From positions 17,501 through 81,500 of the forward strand of contig CAUYUJ010018567.1 in assembly GCA_963575745.1 (NCBI GenBank): 64,000 bases of DNA. Reading direction: 5' to 3'. The DNA is from Prorocentrum cordatum. Taxonomy: Eukaryota > Sar > Dinophyceae > Prorocentrales > Prorocentraceae. The notes under the pieces were generated by a model. That model saw nothing but the letters and a program-made list of their open reading frames with translations, was not told the origin of the DNA and searched no databases. Position 1 is the first letter of the stretch. Each line of letters opens with the position of its first letter. Both the position numbers and the translations under genes were made by a program. Below, in pieces: positions 32,389 to 40,769 of this stretch.

Positions 32389-32660
32389 AAAAAAAAGGGC
32401 TCAAACTTGCACCGACGCCTGTTCCCACCTGGCGGCACCAGCACCAAGCTGGGCGGGAGCAGGCAGCGGCACCCACCACGGCGGCACCTTCGCCACGCGG
32501 ATGGGTTGTCTGACACGTGCAACCGCATCACAGACTGACTAAACAAAGTCGCACATGGGCTTATTGCAGCACCAGGGCTGCAGGGGGTGTGATACACAGC
32601 ATCGGGGTTAAAACTGAGACGGGCTTCTGGGCCGAGATGAGCTTGTATACACACGGCCCC

Positions 32661-32688
32661 CGGAAGGGTCAAAATCTTGACCCTTCCG
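32661..32688. other. LTR hairpin, 3' LTR copy
   Basis: CGGAAGGGTCAA and TTGACCCTTCCG form a perfect 12-bp inverted repeat around AATC. An identical structure is at 40742-40769. Confidence 0.85.
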
Positions 32689-32830
32689 CGTCCTGCAACA
32701 CAATGCGATGCAACACACTGGAAGCAAAAAAATGCCCGGTGCTTATGAGGACTCCTACTCTGCTGACTCTGGAAGGATGAGTAGGTTAGCTCCGCTCTCA
32801 CACGTGCCATGTTCGACTCTCCATTTCACT

Positions 32831-32838
32831 CCCCCCTC
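32831..32838 (-). other. Polypurine tract
   Basis: On the minus strand GAGGGGGG lies directly against the start of the 3' LTR, the position where plus-strand DNA synthesis is primed in LTR elements. Confidence 0.75.
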
Positions 32839-32944
32839 GACGTGTGCAGGAAGTCTGTGACGGTACTGGAACGCTCGGCCACGAGCTCCTGCCCAGGAAG
32901 CAACTCTTCACCAGAATGCCGGTTCGGCACTGCCCGCTCGGCCG

Positions 32945-33190
32945 TCATGCTGTCACCGCTGTCTTCGAAGATGTCGACGTCGACCGGCGCATGCCGATCA
33001 ACTCGCACTCCGCGCGAAACTGCGCAGGGCTCAGCGCCTTGGTGTAGACGTTGCCCTTCTGCCTGCTGCTCTCGACGTACTCCACGCTGCAGTTCTGCTC
33101 CTCGTCACCGAAGATCTCATGAAGAGACCCTATCGCGATGCGATGCGTCCTGTGCAAGCACCGGAGCCGTTTGGAGTACCCGTTTTCACT
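32945..33190 (-). pseudogene. C-terminal end of copia pol, out of frame
   Basis: After RNase H the sense frame shifts near 33178-33190. In the new frame the minus strand reads GYSKRLRCLHRTHRIAIGSL, then HEI, then QKGNVYTKALSPAQFRAECE, LIGM, ending at a stop at 32945. This matches the expected copia C-terminus, where an ...ADIxTKAL... block precedes the end. The preceding frame instead terminates at 33130. A single-base indel explains the break. Confidence 0.75.
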
Positions 33191-35808
33191 GCCGTGATGG
33201 CTTGGGTGTTGTCCACCTTGCAGACCAAGGGAATCCGCACTCCAATCATCTCCTGTACGAGGTCCTGCACTGGCATGGCCACGTGGCGCACGCCGTGGCT
33301 GAGGCTGACCACCTCGCTCTCCGCCGTGCTGTTCGACGTGGCCGTCTGGCCGCTGGACCTCCAGGCAATGGGGAACTCGTTCCCCGAGGCCGCGCCAACG
33401 AGCTCCAGATGCAGACCATTGACGACGCTGCGCGTGCTGCACGCGTCCCCATTCCAGTCCGCATCAGTCGATAACTCAAGGCGGAGCCCGTCCAAGTCGC
33501 TCGGCGCGAGCGCCCCGACCAGCTCCAGCGAAGCTTCCGACTGCATGTACGACATCAGGCGCACAAGCGCGATATCGTCTGGCACGGTCCACCTCGTCAC
33601 TCTCGTCGTCAGCCGGCGCACCGCCGTGGAGAGATCAGGACGACCAACCAGGGAAGCGAACAAACAGCTGGCGACGTAGCTCGCCGCATGGGGCTGGTAC
33701 TTGCCCGGCTCCTCACTGGGGTCAGCCCACTGCTGCTCCGTGGGGCCCGGTGACGCCACCCTGTGCAGCACGGCGTCAGGGTAGTCGTCCAGAAACCTCC
33801 GGACCAGAGCCAAGAGGTAATCCTCCATGCTGACGGCCACGCTGCGGGTGGCGCCGGGGCGCGAGGCCGCGTACTCATCGAACCTGTAATTGGCGCCCAG
33901 GTACCTGAGCAAAGGTGCCGCCTCCTCCTTGAAGAAGATATGCAGTCCAAGCTCGTGCCAACGCACCCAGGCGAGCTCAATCACGGCTACCATCATGAAG
34001 TCGTCGACGTACAAGCACAACACCGACAGGTCGACGTGGACGAACACCCCGTTCCAAGAGTCGATCTTGCGCCACTTCATGCGCACCAGGATGGTCTCCG
34101 CGTGGTCCTCCCACACGCTCCCCGACTTGGGGTCCCCAGGCAGAGCGTACACTAAAGGCACCGCTGGTCTGCGATACTTCGCCACCGTCATCGCGTCATC
34201 CTCGTACCACTCCCGCGGCCACCACGCCTTCGGCAGCTCCACCAAGTTGACGATGCTCGGATCCTTGTCGAGAAGCGCCTGTAAGAAGGCATCGGTGGCG
34301 TCGCGGTACGTGGCCGTCATGCGCTTGAGCAGACCTATCACCATCGCCGTCCTTGCCGCTGTCAGAGACGACGGGGAGTTCGAGACCTCGTCGAAGATCT
34401 CGTACACCGTCTTGCCGGACCTCGACCAAATGTTGTTGCCCTGGTGCACGGCCCTGGCCCGGTACTTCCACTCCTTCTGGGCCAGCTCCGAGAATTTCAC
34501 GCCCAGCACGATGAACGCACGCCCGACCAGCACCTCGGCGAACGAGTCGTCCTTCATCCAATCGGACAGCTCCCTGACGCGAGACAGGTCCCAGGTGCCG
34601 CGCTCCGTGTGCGAGGCAATCTCCTTGGCCACCGCTGCCTTGGCCTCCTGGGTCTGGCCCTCGGCCGAGCGGACGGAGATCGTGCGAGTGACCATCGCGC
34701 ACCACAGCGGCATCCGGGGCTTGCCCAGAGGAAGGACCTGGTCGATCGCCCCCAACGGGACAACGGGCAGCGCCTTGACCTCGGGCGGGCGCAGCGCCCT
34801 CCAAACGAGCTGAGCGTAGAGAGGCGTGTGATGCGCGCGGCCCGCGCAGACCTTGCCACAGCCCTGCTCAGAGTCCTCGGCCGCCAGGTGCGAGGGGTCG
34901 TTCCCATAAGGCTTGAGGACCTCCACAAGCCTGGGCCTGGTCGTCTCGATCCTCCATCGTTGTCGCACGTAGAACGATCCTTTTCCTCCTCCTCCTCGAT
35001 GTCCCCCCTCCTCGACGATCTGGTTGACGGCCGCGGCCGACACCGTGCACGTGGCGGTCTCGCACTTCCGGAACAACACCAGCGCAGCATCGAGGTTCCA
35101 CAGCTCATTCCCATCACTCCACTCCCAAGTGAAGCCGCCACCGATCTTGAACGCGCGCCTGCAGAGAGCGACCGCCGCGTCCACCACGGCGCAGGTGAAG
35201 TCCAAGTTCCCGGTCTCTATGTCCTTGAGCCCATCGACCCGCCTTAAAGGCGAGTCGGCCGAGCACGGGATGGACACCCAGACGTCCAGGATGATGTCGT
35301 ACAGCTGGCACATACGAACAAGTCGATGTAGAGCTCGCCTCGCGGTCCTCTGCGCGAGGTCGTCTTGCACAGTGACCCGGACCGCGATCGAGTAGTCCAC
35401 CACCGCCGCGGCCAGCTCCGAATCAGGTGCACAGCATAACTCGAGCAACACATGCCCGCGGGTTCCAGTCATAATTAAAGCTTGCGCTTGCTGCACGAGA
35501 GTCTCCACAGTGGCCTCGCGGCGGCGAGCACGCTGAGCCGGAAGACTACAATCGTCGCTGGTGCCTGGCGCTCCAGGGCCACCACTCGCAGCAGCAGCAT
35601 CGTGGTTAATTACGCGAGCAGGTAGGGCGCGAGGAATCCCGGCGTGTCCATCGCCGCTGTTGGGTGCCGATCCGGCGAGCTCGCCCCTCCCGGCCACGGC
35701 CCCGCAGGCAACCACACCTCCTCGCTTTGCTCGCCTCCATGACGAGCGCCGCTCCTCTTGCGCGGCGTAAGATACAGGGTCGTCGGCCTGCCACTTCTCC
35801 CGGAGCAC
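33130..35808 (-). CDS. Copia pol part 2: methyltransferase-like segment, reverse transcriptase, RNase H
   Basis: An 892-codon frame with no clear own start; it continues the integrase ORF after a one-base shift near 35833. Residues about 118-345 look like a Rossmann-type methyltransferase: HVLLELCCAPDSELAA (motif I-like), DVWVSIPCSADSP (Pro-Cys motif IV-like) and GGGFTWEW. RT spans about 430-680, with RDATDAFLQALL (motif A, catalytic Asp) at 502-513 and LYVDDF (motif C) at 599-604. RNase H follows: Asp in LSTDADWNGD near 782, Glu in STAESE near 830 and Asp in KVDNTQ near 866. The RT and RNase H residues I can check are intact. The methyltransferase-like reading is inference from motifs; the domain may be catalytically inert. 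The frame ends early because of the shift near 33.18 kb. Confidence 0.85.
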   Translation of the reverse strand: MLREKWQADDPVSYAAQEERRSSWRRAKRGGVVACGAVAGRGELAGSAPNSGDGHAGIPRALPARVINHDAAAASGGPGAPGTSDDCSLPAQRARRREATVETLVQQAQALIMTGTRGHVLLELCCAPDSELAAAVVDYSIAVRVTVQDDLAQRTARRALHRLVRMCQLYDIILDVWVSIPCSADSPLRRVDGLKDIETGNLDFTCAVVDAAVALCRRAFKIGGGFTWEWSDGNELWNLDAALVLFRKCETATCTVSAAAVNQIVEEGGHRGGGGKGSFYVRQRWRIETTRPRLVEVLKPYGNDPSHLAAEDSEQGCGKVCAGRAHHTPLYAQLVWRALRPPEVKALPVVPLGAIDQVLPLGKPRMPLWCAMVTRTISVRSAEGQTQEAKAAVAKEIASHTERGTWDLSRVRELSDWMKDDSFAEVLVGRAFIVLGVKFSELAQKEWKYRARAVHQGNNIWSRSGKTVYEIFDEVSNSPSSLTAARTAMVIGLLKRMTATYRDATDAFLQALLDKDPSIVNLVELPKAWWPREWYEDDAMTVAKYRRPAVPLVYALPGDPKSGSVWEDHAETILVRMKWRKIDSWNGVFVHVDLSVLCLYVDDFMMVAVIELAWVRWHELGLHIFFKEEAAPLLRYLGANYRFDEYAASRPGATRSVAVSMEDYLLALVRRFLDDYPDAVLHRVASPGPTEQQWADPSEEPGKYQPHAASYVASCLFASLVGRPDLSTAVRRLTTRVTRWTVPDDIALVRLMSYMQSEASLELVGALAPSDLDGLRLELSTDADWNGDACSTRSVVNGLHLELVGAASGNEFPIAWRSSGQTATSNSTAESEVVSLSHGVRHVAMPVQDLVQEMIGVRIPLVCKVDNTQAITAVKTGTPNGSGACTGRIASR

Positions 35809-38800
35809 CTTCTGAGCAGCGGCCGATAATCAACCACATTTCAGGCTCGCAGGAAGGAGGTCGTAAGCTCCACGGCGGAGTGCTGACCAATCGAACCTTC
35901 CCTGCTCCCTGCGGGAATCGATCAACCCGCCACCCGGCAGGCGGGGCCCCTCCCGGGGCGACATGCACTTCTGATGCCACTGCTTCGTGGAGATCCTCCT
36001 CCTCCTTCCGATCCGCGTCCACAGCTGGGAAGTCGACCGCCGGGGCGTCGGCTGCAGCGTCGATGTCGTCCTTGGCCGGAATGTCGTCGACGTCGCCGTC
36101 CAGAGCCATGACGTTGTCGAGCGTGTCCTTCACCTCGAAGATCGCGGCGTTCTCACTCCAGGCACCGTCCTCGATACCAGCCTCGTCGGCATCCTCCTCC
36201 TTGGCCTCGACTAAGCTCCACGAGTCGTCTCCTGGGGCCACCTCTGGAGCCGGCAGGGTGCGGTCAGCGACGGCTCCGTGGACCATCAGCCTCTGACGAA
36301 GAGGAAAGGACACCGTGTCAGGAAACACGACGTCGATCCCCCTCCGAATATGGACCGTGGAGGGCCGCCTGGCACTGGTGAAACGAGCAAGCGGGGCGAA
36401 GCCGTAGCTGCGCCCCCAAATCCCGCCCGGCCCGACGGTGACCTCCACCAAGATGCAGGGCGTGAGCCTCGGGCGCCACCGGTCGCTCGCCTCGTCGTCG
36501 GTGCCGATGGGCTTGCGCAAGTGGGCGAACACGAGCGCGCCCCACGGGAACATGCGGTAGGGGGCGTCCTCGCCGCGCCGGCGCCGATAGGGCGTGAGCC
36601 CGTCGCGGCCCTTCATGCGCCCGTTCCACATCGCCACCCAGTACAGCACGCACACTGCCCACCACGACTCGGGGAACCCCGCCTGGATCAGCGAGGCGCG
36701 AGTCCCCTCGGAGGCTGTCCGATTCGTTCGCTCCGCCTTCAAGGCGTGGCGGCGCGGGACGGACACGAAATGGGCGAACGGCCGAATCGACCTGATGGCC
36801 TTGCCCGCTGCCAAGAACTCCTCCGCGCGGTCGGAGAAGAGGCGGCGAATGGCCGGGACGGGGTCATCGAAGAAGTGGATGGCCTGCACCACGTCGGAAG
36901 ACCTCTTGTGCTTCGCCGGCGACGCACCCAAGAAGTCCGTCTCCTGGTCGGTTAGCATCAAGGCCCTCGGTGTGACCTTATGGGCAACGCTGCCGATCTT
37001 CATCTCCAGCCAATCGATATGGGCCAAAGCCCCGAAGGGGTCCGAAGCCGTGTCTGGCCCGGTCAGGCCAAGGCTTGGCCGAGTGCTGCGGCGCTTGCAT
37101 TTGTGTAGCGCCTTCCCATGGTCACAGCCATAGCAACCAGGAATCCGTGGCAAGTGCATCGCCTGGTGGGCGATGGACTGGGGGCCCGAGTACGGCGCGC
37201 AGTAGTGCTGGTCCTCGTACTCCACCTCATCCTTCGTCAAGCTGAAGGTCGTGTCCTTCACGATCTCGTCGCTGGCCGACGCGCGCACCGCGTCGTCGTC
37301 ATCCACGATCCGCTCGATGTCCTTGAGCAGCTCCCGAGCGTCCGGATTCGGGTCGGCCTCCCCGCGAACCAGGTCCACGTTAGAGACATCATCGGGCGCG
37401 CCTGGATCAAGAGCGACATCGCCCGGTTCTGGAACACCGTCACCAGCGCGCAACTCCGCCACGCCATCGGGGACAGCACCCGTACCTGCGCCGGCTGGCA
37501 TCGCCCTGCGCGGCCTCGCCCTCCTGACGATCGGGGCGAAGTGCTCGTCGGTGCGGCAATCGATCGGGGCGCCGTCGGGGGCAACTATCTCCAGCTTGGC
37601 GCTCCAGGGATGCCAGTAGAAGCCATACCCCTCCAGCGCGCAACGCTTACCAGCGCAGAGCGCGTTCGGCGAGCCAGGGAGCACGGCCGCCTCGATCGCG
37701 CCAGCGATCTCCGGCATCGGCGCCACCGCCGACTCAGCTGACCGGACAACCCCGCCAGCGCTCAAGATAGGCGGGGCCGTCGAGAGATCCTTCTTGCCCC
37801 CGACGTTCTCGTTGGCCACGTCCAAGGCTGCGCCCGTGTCCCAGATCCACTCTTCGTACTCGTCGTCGTTCGTCGGCCGAGCGACCGACAGCATCGCCTT
37901 CTTCGGGGCGCCGCCGAGGACAGCGCCAGCCCCATCACCTCCAGCACCATGTTTCTCTCCACCCGCGGCCCGTCTCTGCACCTCTAGGTCGCCCTTCGAC
38001 GGGTCCTCCTTGATGCGCGTGAACACGCAGTCCTTGCCCTTCTTGCACTTCCCCTTCAAGAAGAAGCCGCACCTTTGAATGCGGCCCTTCGGGAACCCCC
38101 CAGGAGCAGCTGCACCAGATTGTCGATTATCCTGGCTACCCTTCGCCTTGCCCTTGTCCGCTGCTGCGCCCGCGCCCTTGGTCTGCTTCGGCGCGGCCTT
38201 CGGGTCGTGCGTGTACTTGCACGCGGCTCCGCGCTTGCACTCACCGCGCATCCAGCCGAAGCACGGCCCCGCCGCAGGAGGCCCCCCTGGCAACGCGGGC
38301 GCCGCCGAGGCCGACTTCGTCAGCGATGCCCCCATAGCCTCGAGGTCGTTCCTGAGGAGGCAGTCGCGCGCACACTTGTACAGGAACTTGACGGACTTCT
38401 CCGGCGAGCCCGGGGCCGCGCGATCGAAGATATCGAAGTCCACGGCCAGCGAGGAGCACGCCTTCGCCTCGGCTGCCTTGCGCAGCTGGGGGACGACCAC
38501 CGTGGTCACCAGGTCCTCAGATGCTGGCTCCTCCAACTCCTCCAGGATCTTGTCCAAGGCGCCCAAGTAGAGGCCGAGGTCGTTGGTGAACGTGTGCCCC
38601 ATGAGCCTGGACAGCCCAACCTGCTGCATGGCCCCCGCCTCCACGTCGTACTTCTGGAGGATGAACCACAGCGCAACTCTGCCCGAGACGCCGTTGCCGA
38701 GTTTCAACTGCCCGTCACGGTGGCGAAGCGTCTCCCCGCTGGCGAAGCGGAAGCACGCAGACGAAAGCTCGGCGTCGAAACGCTCCCACTTCCGCGTAAC

Positions 38801-39958
38801 CCTCGCGAGGGGCACGTGAGACTTGGCCGCCTCGACTGTCTTCAGGAACCTCATTGTCCTCTTCCGGCCCCGATTCGAGGCGGAGCAGCATGCGACGTAC
38901 AGTTCGTTGAGCCACGTCTGGAAGCCCAGGCCCGTAAGGGCCTTCCCCAGGTCGATCGCCTTCACCGCAGTTCGCCGCCGCTCCGTCTCCTCGCCGATTG
39001 ACTCGTCGTCGGAATCGCCGTCGTCGTCGCCGATGTCGAACGTCTCGGAGCCAGGGAGGACGGCGCGCCGCTGACCCCTGGGCGGATCGGCGGCACGAGC
39101 GCCCTGGGCCAAGGAGCGTACCCGGAAGGGGTCGGCCGATGGCTTCATTCGCAGGGCGCCTGGCGCCGAGGTCGTCGCCTCAGCGTGGCCGGAGGCATGG
39201 CTCGGCTGAGCCTCAGCCATAGCATGCTGCCGCACTCGTCCCACGCCACCGCCGTGAAGAGGTTCGGGAGGAGGTGGAGGAGGAGTCAAGGCCTGAGTTC
39301 CCAAGCTGGGGCTGGGGCGCTGCTGCCGCTGTTGCTGCTGCATCTCCCCCCTGAGCCGCGCGACCAGGGACTCCTCGTACTCCGCCACCGCCTCCGCGTT
39401 CTCGACGAGGTTCTGCTCGGTCTCCAGGACGTGCTGCGTGCCCTCCGTGAACCGCTGGACGAAGTCGTCAACCTGGCCCTGCATGCTGAGGGCAGTGGCG
39501 CGCAGCTCGGCCGCCTCGAACTCCTCGCGCTCAAGGCGGGCTCCGGCAGCACGAAGGCGAGCACGAAGATCCATCGACTGGGCCTGCTCACCCCCAAGGC
39601 GGCTCCGAAGATCAAGAACGCGATCCCGCCCTTCGCCGCACTCGCGGCGGAGCTGGCCATGCTCCTGCTCAGCGTGGGCACGGGCGTCCTCCAGGGCCGT
39701 CTGCTCCGCAAGCCGGCACTGAGAGACGGCGATATCCCTCTCCGCGCTCGCCTGCCCCCGCAAGCTCGCGATCTCGAGGCGCAAGGCCTTGCTGACATGA
39801 GCCTCATAGGCACGAGCGCGCGCGAGCTCGTGCTCGTCGCTCGCATGCCTCGTCGCGGCAGCCAGCTCAGCCTCGGCGAGCTCCCCGCGCGACTTCTCTC
39901 GCACCGAGGCGGCGAAGATCTCGCACTGCTCGTGAGCATGCTGCTCCACCTGGCGCAC
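35606..39958 (-). CDS. Copia gag-protease-integrase polyprotein (part 1)
   Basis: A 1450-codon frame. Residues 1-230 are Ala/Arg/Glu-rich heptad-like coiled coil (AEQEHGQLRREC and similar). About 310-550 is a helical capsid-like region. At about 563 is a CCCH zinc finger, CFGWMRGECKRGAACKYTH (C-X7-C-X5-C-X3-H). A second near 628, RCGFFLKGKCKKGKDCVFTR, has Arg in place of the final His. Protease shows WIWDTGAALDVA near 703-714. Integrase has an HHCC-type finger (HQAMHLPRIPGCYGC, about 929) and the catalytic triad in IDWLEM (~978), FSDRAEEF (~1040) and HALKAERTNR (~1074). The true start is probably ATG 40163, just after the primer-binding site, whose frame gives MAGIPALTFPVVPG and joins this one through a one-base shift between 39.96 and 40.01 kb. 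The last ~40 codons are off-frame read-through. Confidence 0.87.
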   Translation of the reverse strand: MRQVEQHAHEQCEIFAASVREKSRGELAEAELAAATRHASDEHELARARAYEAHVSKALRLEIASLRGQASAERDIAVSQCRLAEQTALEDARAHAEQEHGQLRRECGEGRDRVLDLRSRLGGEQAQSMDLRARLRAAGARLEREEFEAAELRATALSMQGQVDDFVQRFTEGTQHVLETEQNLVENAEAVAEYEESLVARLRGEMQQQQRQQRPSPSLGTQALTPPPPPPEPLHGGGVGRVRQHAMAEAQPSHASGHAEATTSAPGALRMKPSADPFRVRSLAQGARAADPPRGQRRAVLPGSETFDIGDDDGDSDDESIGEETERRRTAVKAIDLGKALTGLGFQTWLNELYVACCSASNRGRKRTMRFLKTVEAAKSHVPLARVTRKWERFDAELSSACFRFASGETLRHRDGQLKLGNGVSGRVALWFILQKYDVEAGAMQQVGLSRLMGHTFTNDLGLYLGALDKILEELEEPASEDLVTTVVVPQLRKAAEAKACSSLAVDFDIFDRAAPGSPEKSVKFLYKCARDCLLRNDLEAMGASLTKSASAAPALPGGPPAAGPCFGWMRGECKRGAACKYTHDPKAAPKQTKGAGAAADKGKAKGSQDNRQSGAAAPGGFPKGRIQRCGFFLKGKCKKGKDCVFTRIKEDPSKGDLEVQRRAAGGEKHGAGGDGAGAVLGGAPKKAMLSVARPTNDDEYEEWIWDTGAALDVANENVGGKKDLSTAPPILSAGGVVRSAESAVAPMPEIAGAIEAAVLPGSPNALCAGKRCALEGYGFYWHPWSAKLEIVAPDGAPIDCRTDEHFAPIVRRARPRRAMPAGAGTGAVPDGVAELRAGDGVPEPGDVALDPGAPDDVSNVDLVRGEADPNPDARELLKDIERIVDDDDAVRASASDEIVKDTTFSLTKDEVEYEDQHYCAPYSGPQSIAHQAMHLPRIPGCYGCDHGKALHKCKRRSTRPSLGLTGPDTASDPFGALAHIDWLEMKIGSVAHKVTPRALMLTDQETDFLGASPAKHKRSSDVVQAIHFFDDPVPAIRRLFSDRAEEFLAAGKAIRSIRPFAHFVSVPRRHALKAERTNRTASEGTRASLIQAGFPESWWAVCVLYWVAMWNGRMKGRDGLTPYRRRRGEDAPYRMFPWGALVFAHLRKPIGTDDEASDRWRPRLTPCILVEVTVGPGGIWGRSYGFAPLARFTSARRPSTVHIRRGIDVVFPDTVSFPLRQRLMVHGAVADRTLPAPEVAPGDDSWSLVEAKEEDADEAGIEDGAWSENAAIFEVKDTLDNVMALDGDVDDIPAKDDIDAAADAPAVDFPAVDADRKEEEDLHEAVASEVHVAPGGAPPAGWRVDRFPQGAGKVRLVSTPPWSLRPPSCEPEMWLIIGRCSEGAPGEVAGRRPCILRRARGAALVMEASKARRCGCLRGRGREGRARRIGTQQRRWTRRDSSRPTCSRN

Positions 39959-40175
39959 GCACTCCGCGAACTGCCGCCGCGCCGAGGGCCGCCGAGAGGT
40001 CCATCGTCAAGTCCGCCTCGGCCGGCGCCGGCAACGGTGCCAGGGGCACCGGCGCCGCCGGCCCCGCCTCGGCATCGGCCGGCGCCGGCAGCGGTGCCAG
40101 CGCCGCTGGCCTCAGCGGCACGCCTGGGACAACCGGGAAGGTCAGAGCCGGTATGCCCGCCATCGAGCTGGACAA

Positions 40176-40187
40176 GGCTCTTAACCA
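40176..40187 (-). other. Primer-binding site
   Basis: On the minus strand TGGTTAAGAGCC immediately follows the 5' LTR. It would pair with a tRNA ending GGCTCTTAACCA. The position and the TGG start are right for a tRNA primer, but the sequence differs from the initiator-Met site (TGGTATCAGAGC) common in copia elements. Confidence 0.7.
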
Positions 40188-40399
40188 GTGGTTTGGTGGC
40201 CTGCCTGGCCGGGCCGGCCAGAGACCTCTTTCAAGTGACTTACTGCTTCGTGGAGCTGTGCCTCGGTGAGCTCGGAATCGATGTCGTTGCCCGGGGAGGC
40301 AATCGCGACCAGAAGTTTGTAGATAGTGCGGCGTATGCGATTTAGCCTACTCTCCTCTTGCTTTTGCTCTAAATGCGCATCACTATATTTGTGCGGCAT
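40181..40399 (-). CDS. Short ORF within the 5' LTR, ending in the primer-binding site
   Basis: The first ATG after the spliced-leader-like sequence (52 bases downstream) opens a 72-codon frame beginning MPHKYSDAHLEQKQEESRLN and continuing RIRRTIYKLLVAIASPGND. It covers the rest of the LTR and stops at TAA inside the primer-binding site, 18 bases before the probable gag ATG at 40163. The peptide is charged and predicted by eye to be helical. I know no homologue. It may be an upstream ORF that regulates gag translation, or simply a chance frame; the same frame is open in the other LTR with one amino-acid change in the part compared. Confidence 0.4.
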   Translation of the reverse strand: MPHKYSDAHLEQKQEESRLNRIRRTIYKLLVAIASPGNDIDSELTEAQLHEAVSHLKEVSGRPGQAGHQTTG

Positions 40400-40450
40400 A
40401 GGCGGGGCTAGGGGGGAGGTGGCAAGTTGCGGCCCTTTTGCTCTCTGGGC

Positions 40451-40470
40451 CTTGAGCCAAATTGTAACGG
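40451..40470 (-). promoter_or_regulatory. Spliced-leader-like sequence, 5' LTR copy
   Basis: CCGTTACAATTTGGCTCAAG on the minus strand follows CCCTTTTTTT. It is about 440 bases into the LTR and upstream of the coding region, where a trans-spliced 5' end would lie. A relict leader captured by reverse transcription of a trans-spliced transcript would explain it. Confidence 0.5.
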
Positions 40471-40741
40471 AAAAAAAGGGCTCAAACTTGTACCGACGCC
40501 TGTTCCCACCTGGCGGCACCACCACCACGCTGGGCGGGAGCAGGCAGCGGCACCCACCACGGCGGAACCTTCGCCACGCGGATGGGTTGTCTGACACGTG
40601 CAACCGCATCACAGACTGACTAAACAAAGTCGCACATGGGCTTATTGCAGCACCAGGGCTGCAGGGGGTGTGATACACAGCATCGGGGTTAAAACTAAGA
40701 CGGGCTTCTGGGCCGAGATCAGCTTGTATACACACGGCCCC

Positions 40742-40769
40742 CGGAAGGGTCAAAATCTTGACCCTTCCG
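40742..40769. other. LTR hairpin, 5' LTR copy
   Basis: A perfect 12-bp stem (CGGAAGGGTCAA/TTGACCCTTCCG) with an AATC loop, upstream of the spliced-leader-like site in the sense direction. Unchanged between the LTRs although substitutions lie elsewhere in them. Confidence 0.85.

Larger units (their letters stand above)
32106..32830 (-). repeat. 3' LTR (left)
   Basis: This matches 40188-40911 over its full length. On the minus strand the LTR begins AGTGAAATGGAGAGTCG and ends ACCAAACCAC. Outer bounds were set by the flanking GCCCTCA heptamers and inner bounds by the primer-binding site and polypurine tract. Confidence 0.93.
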
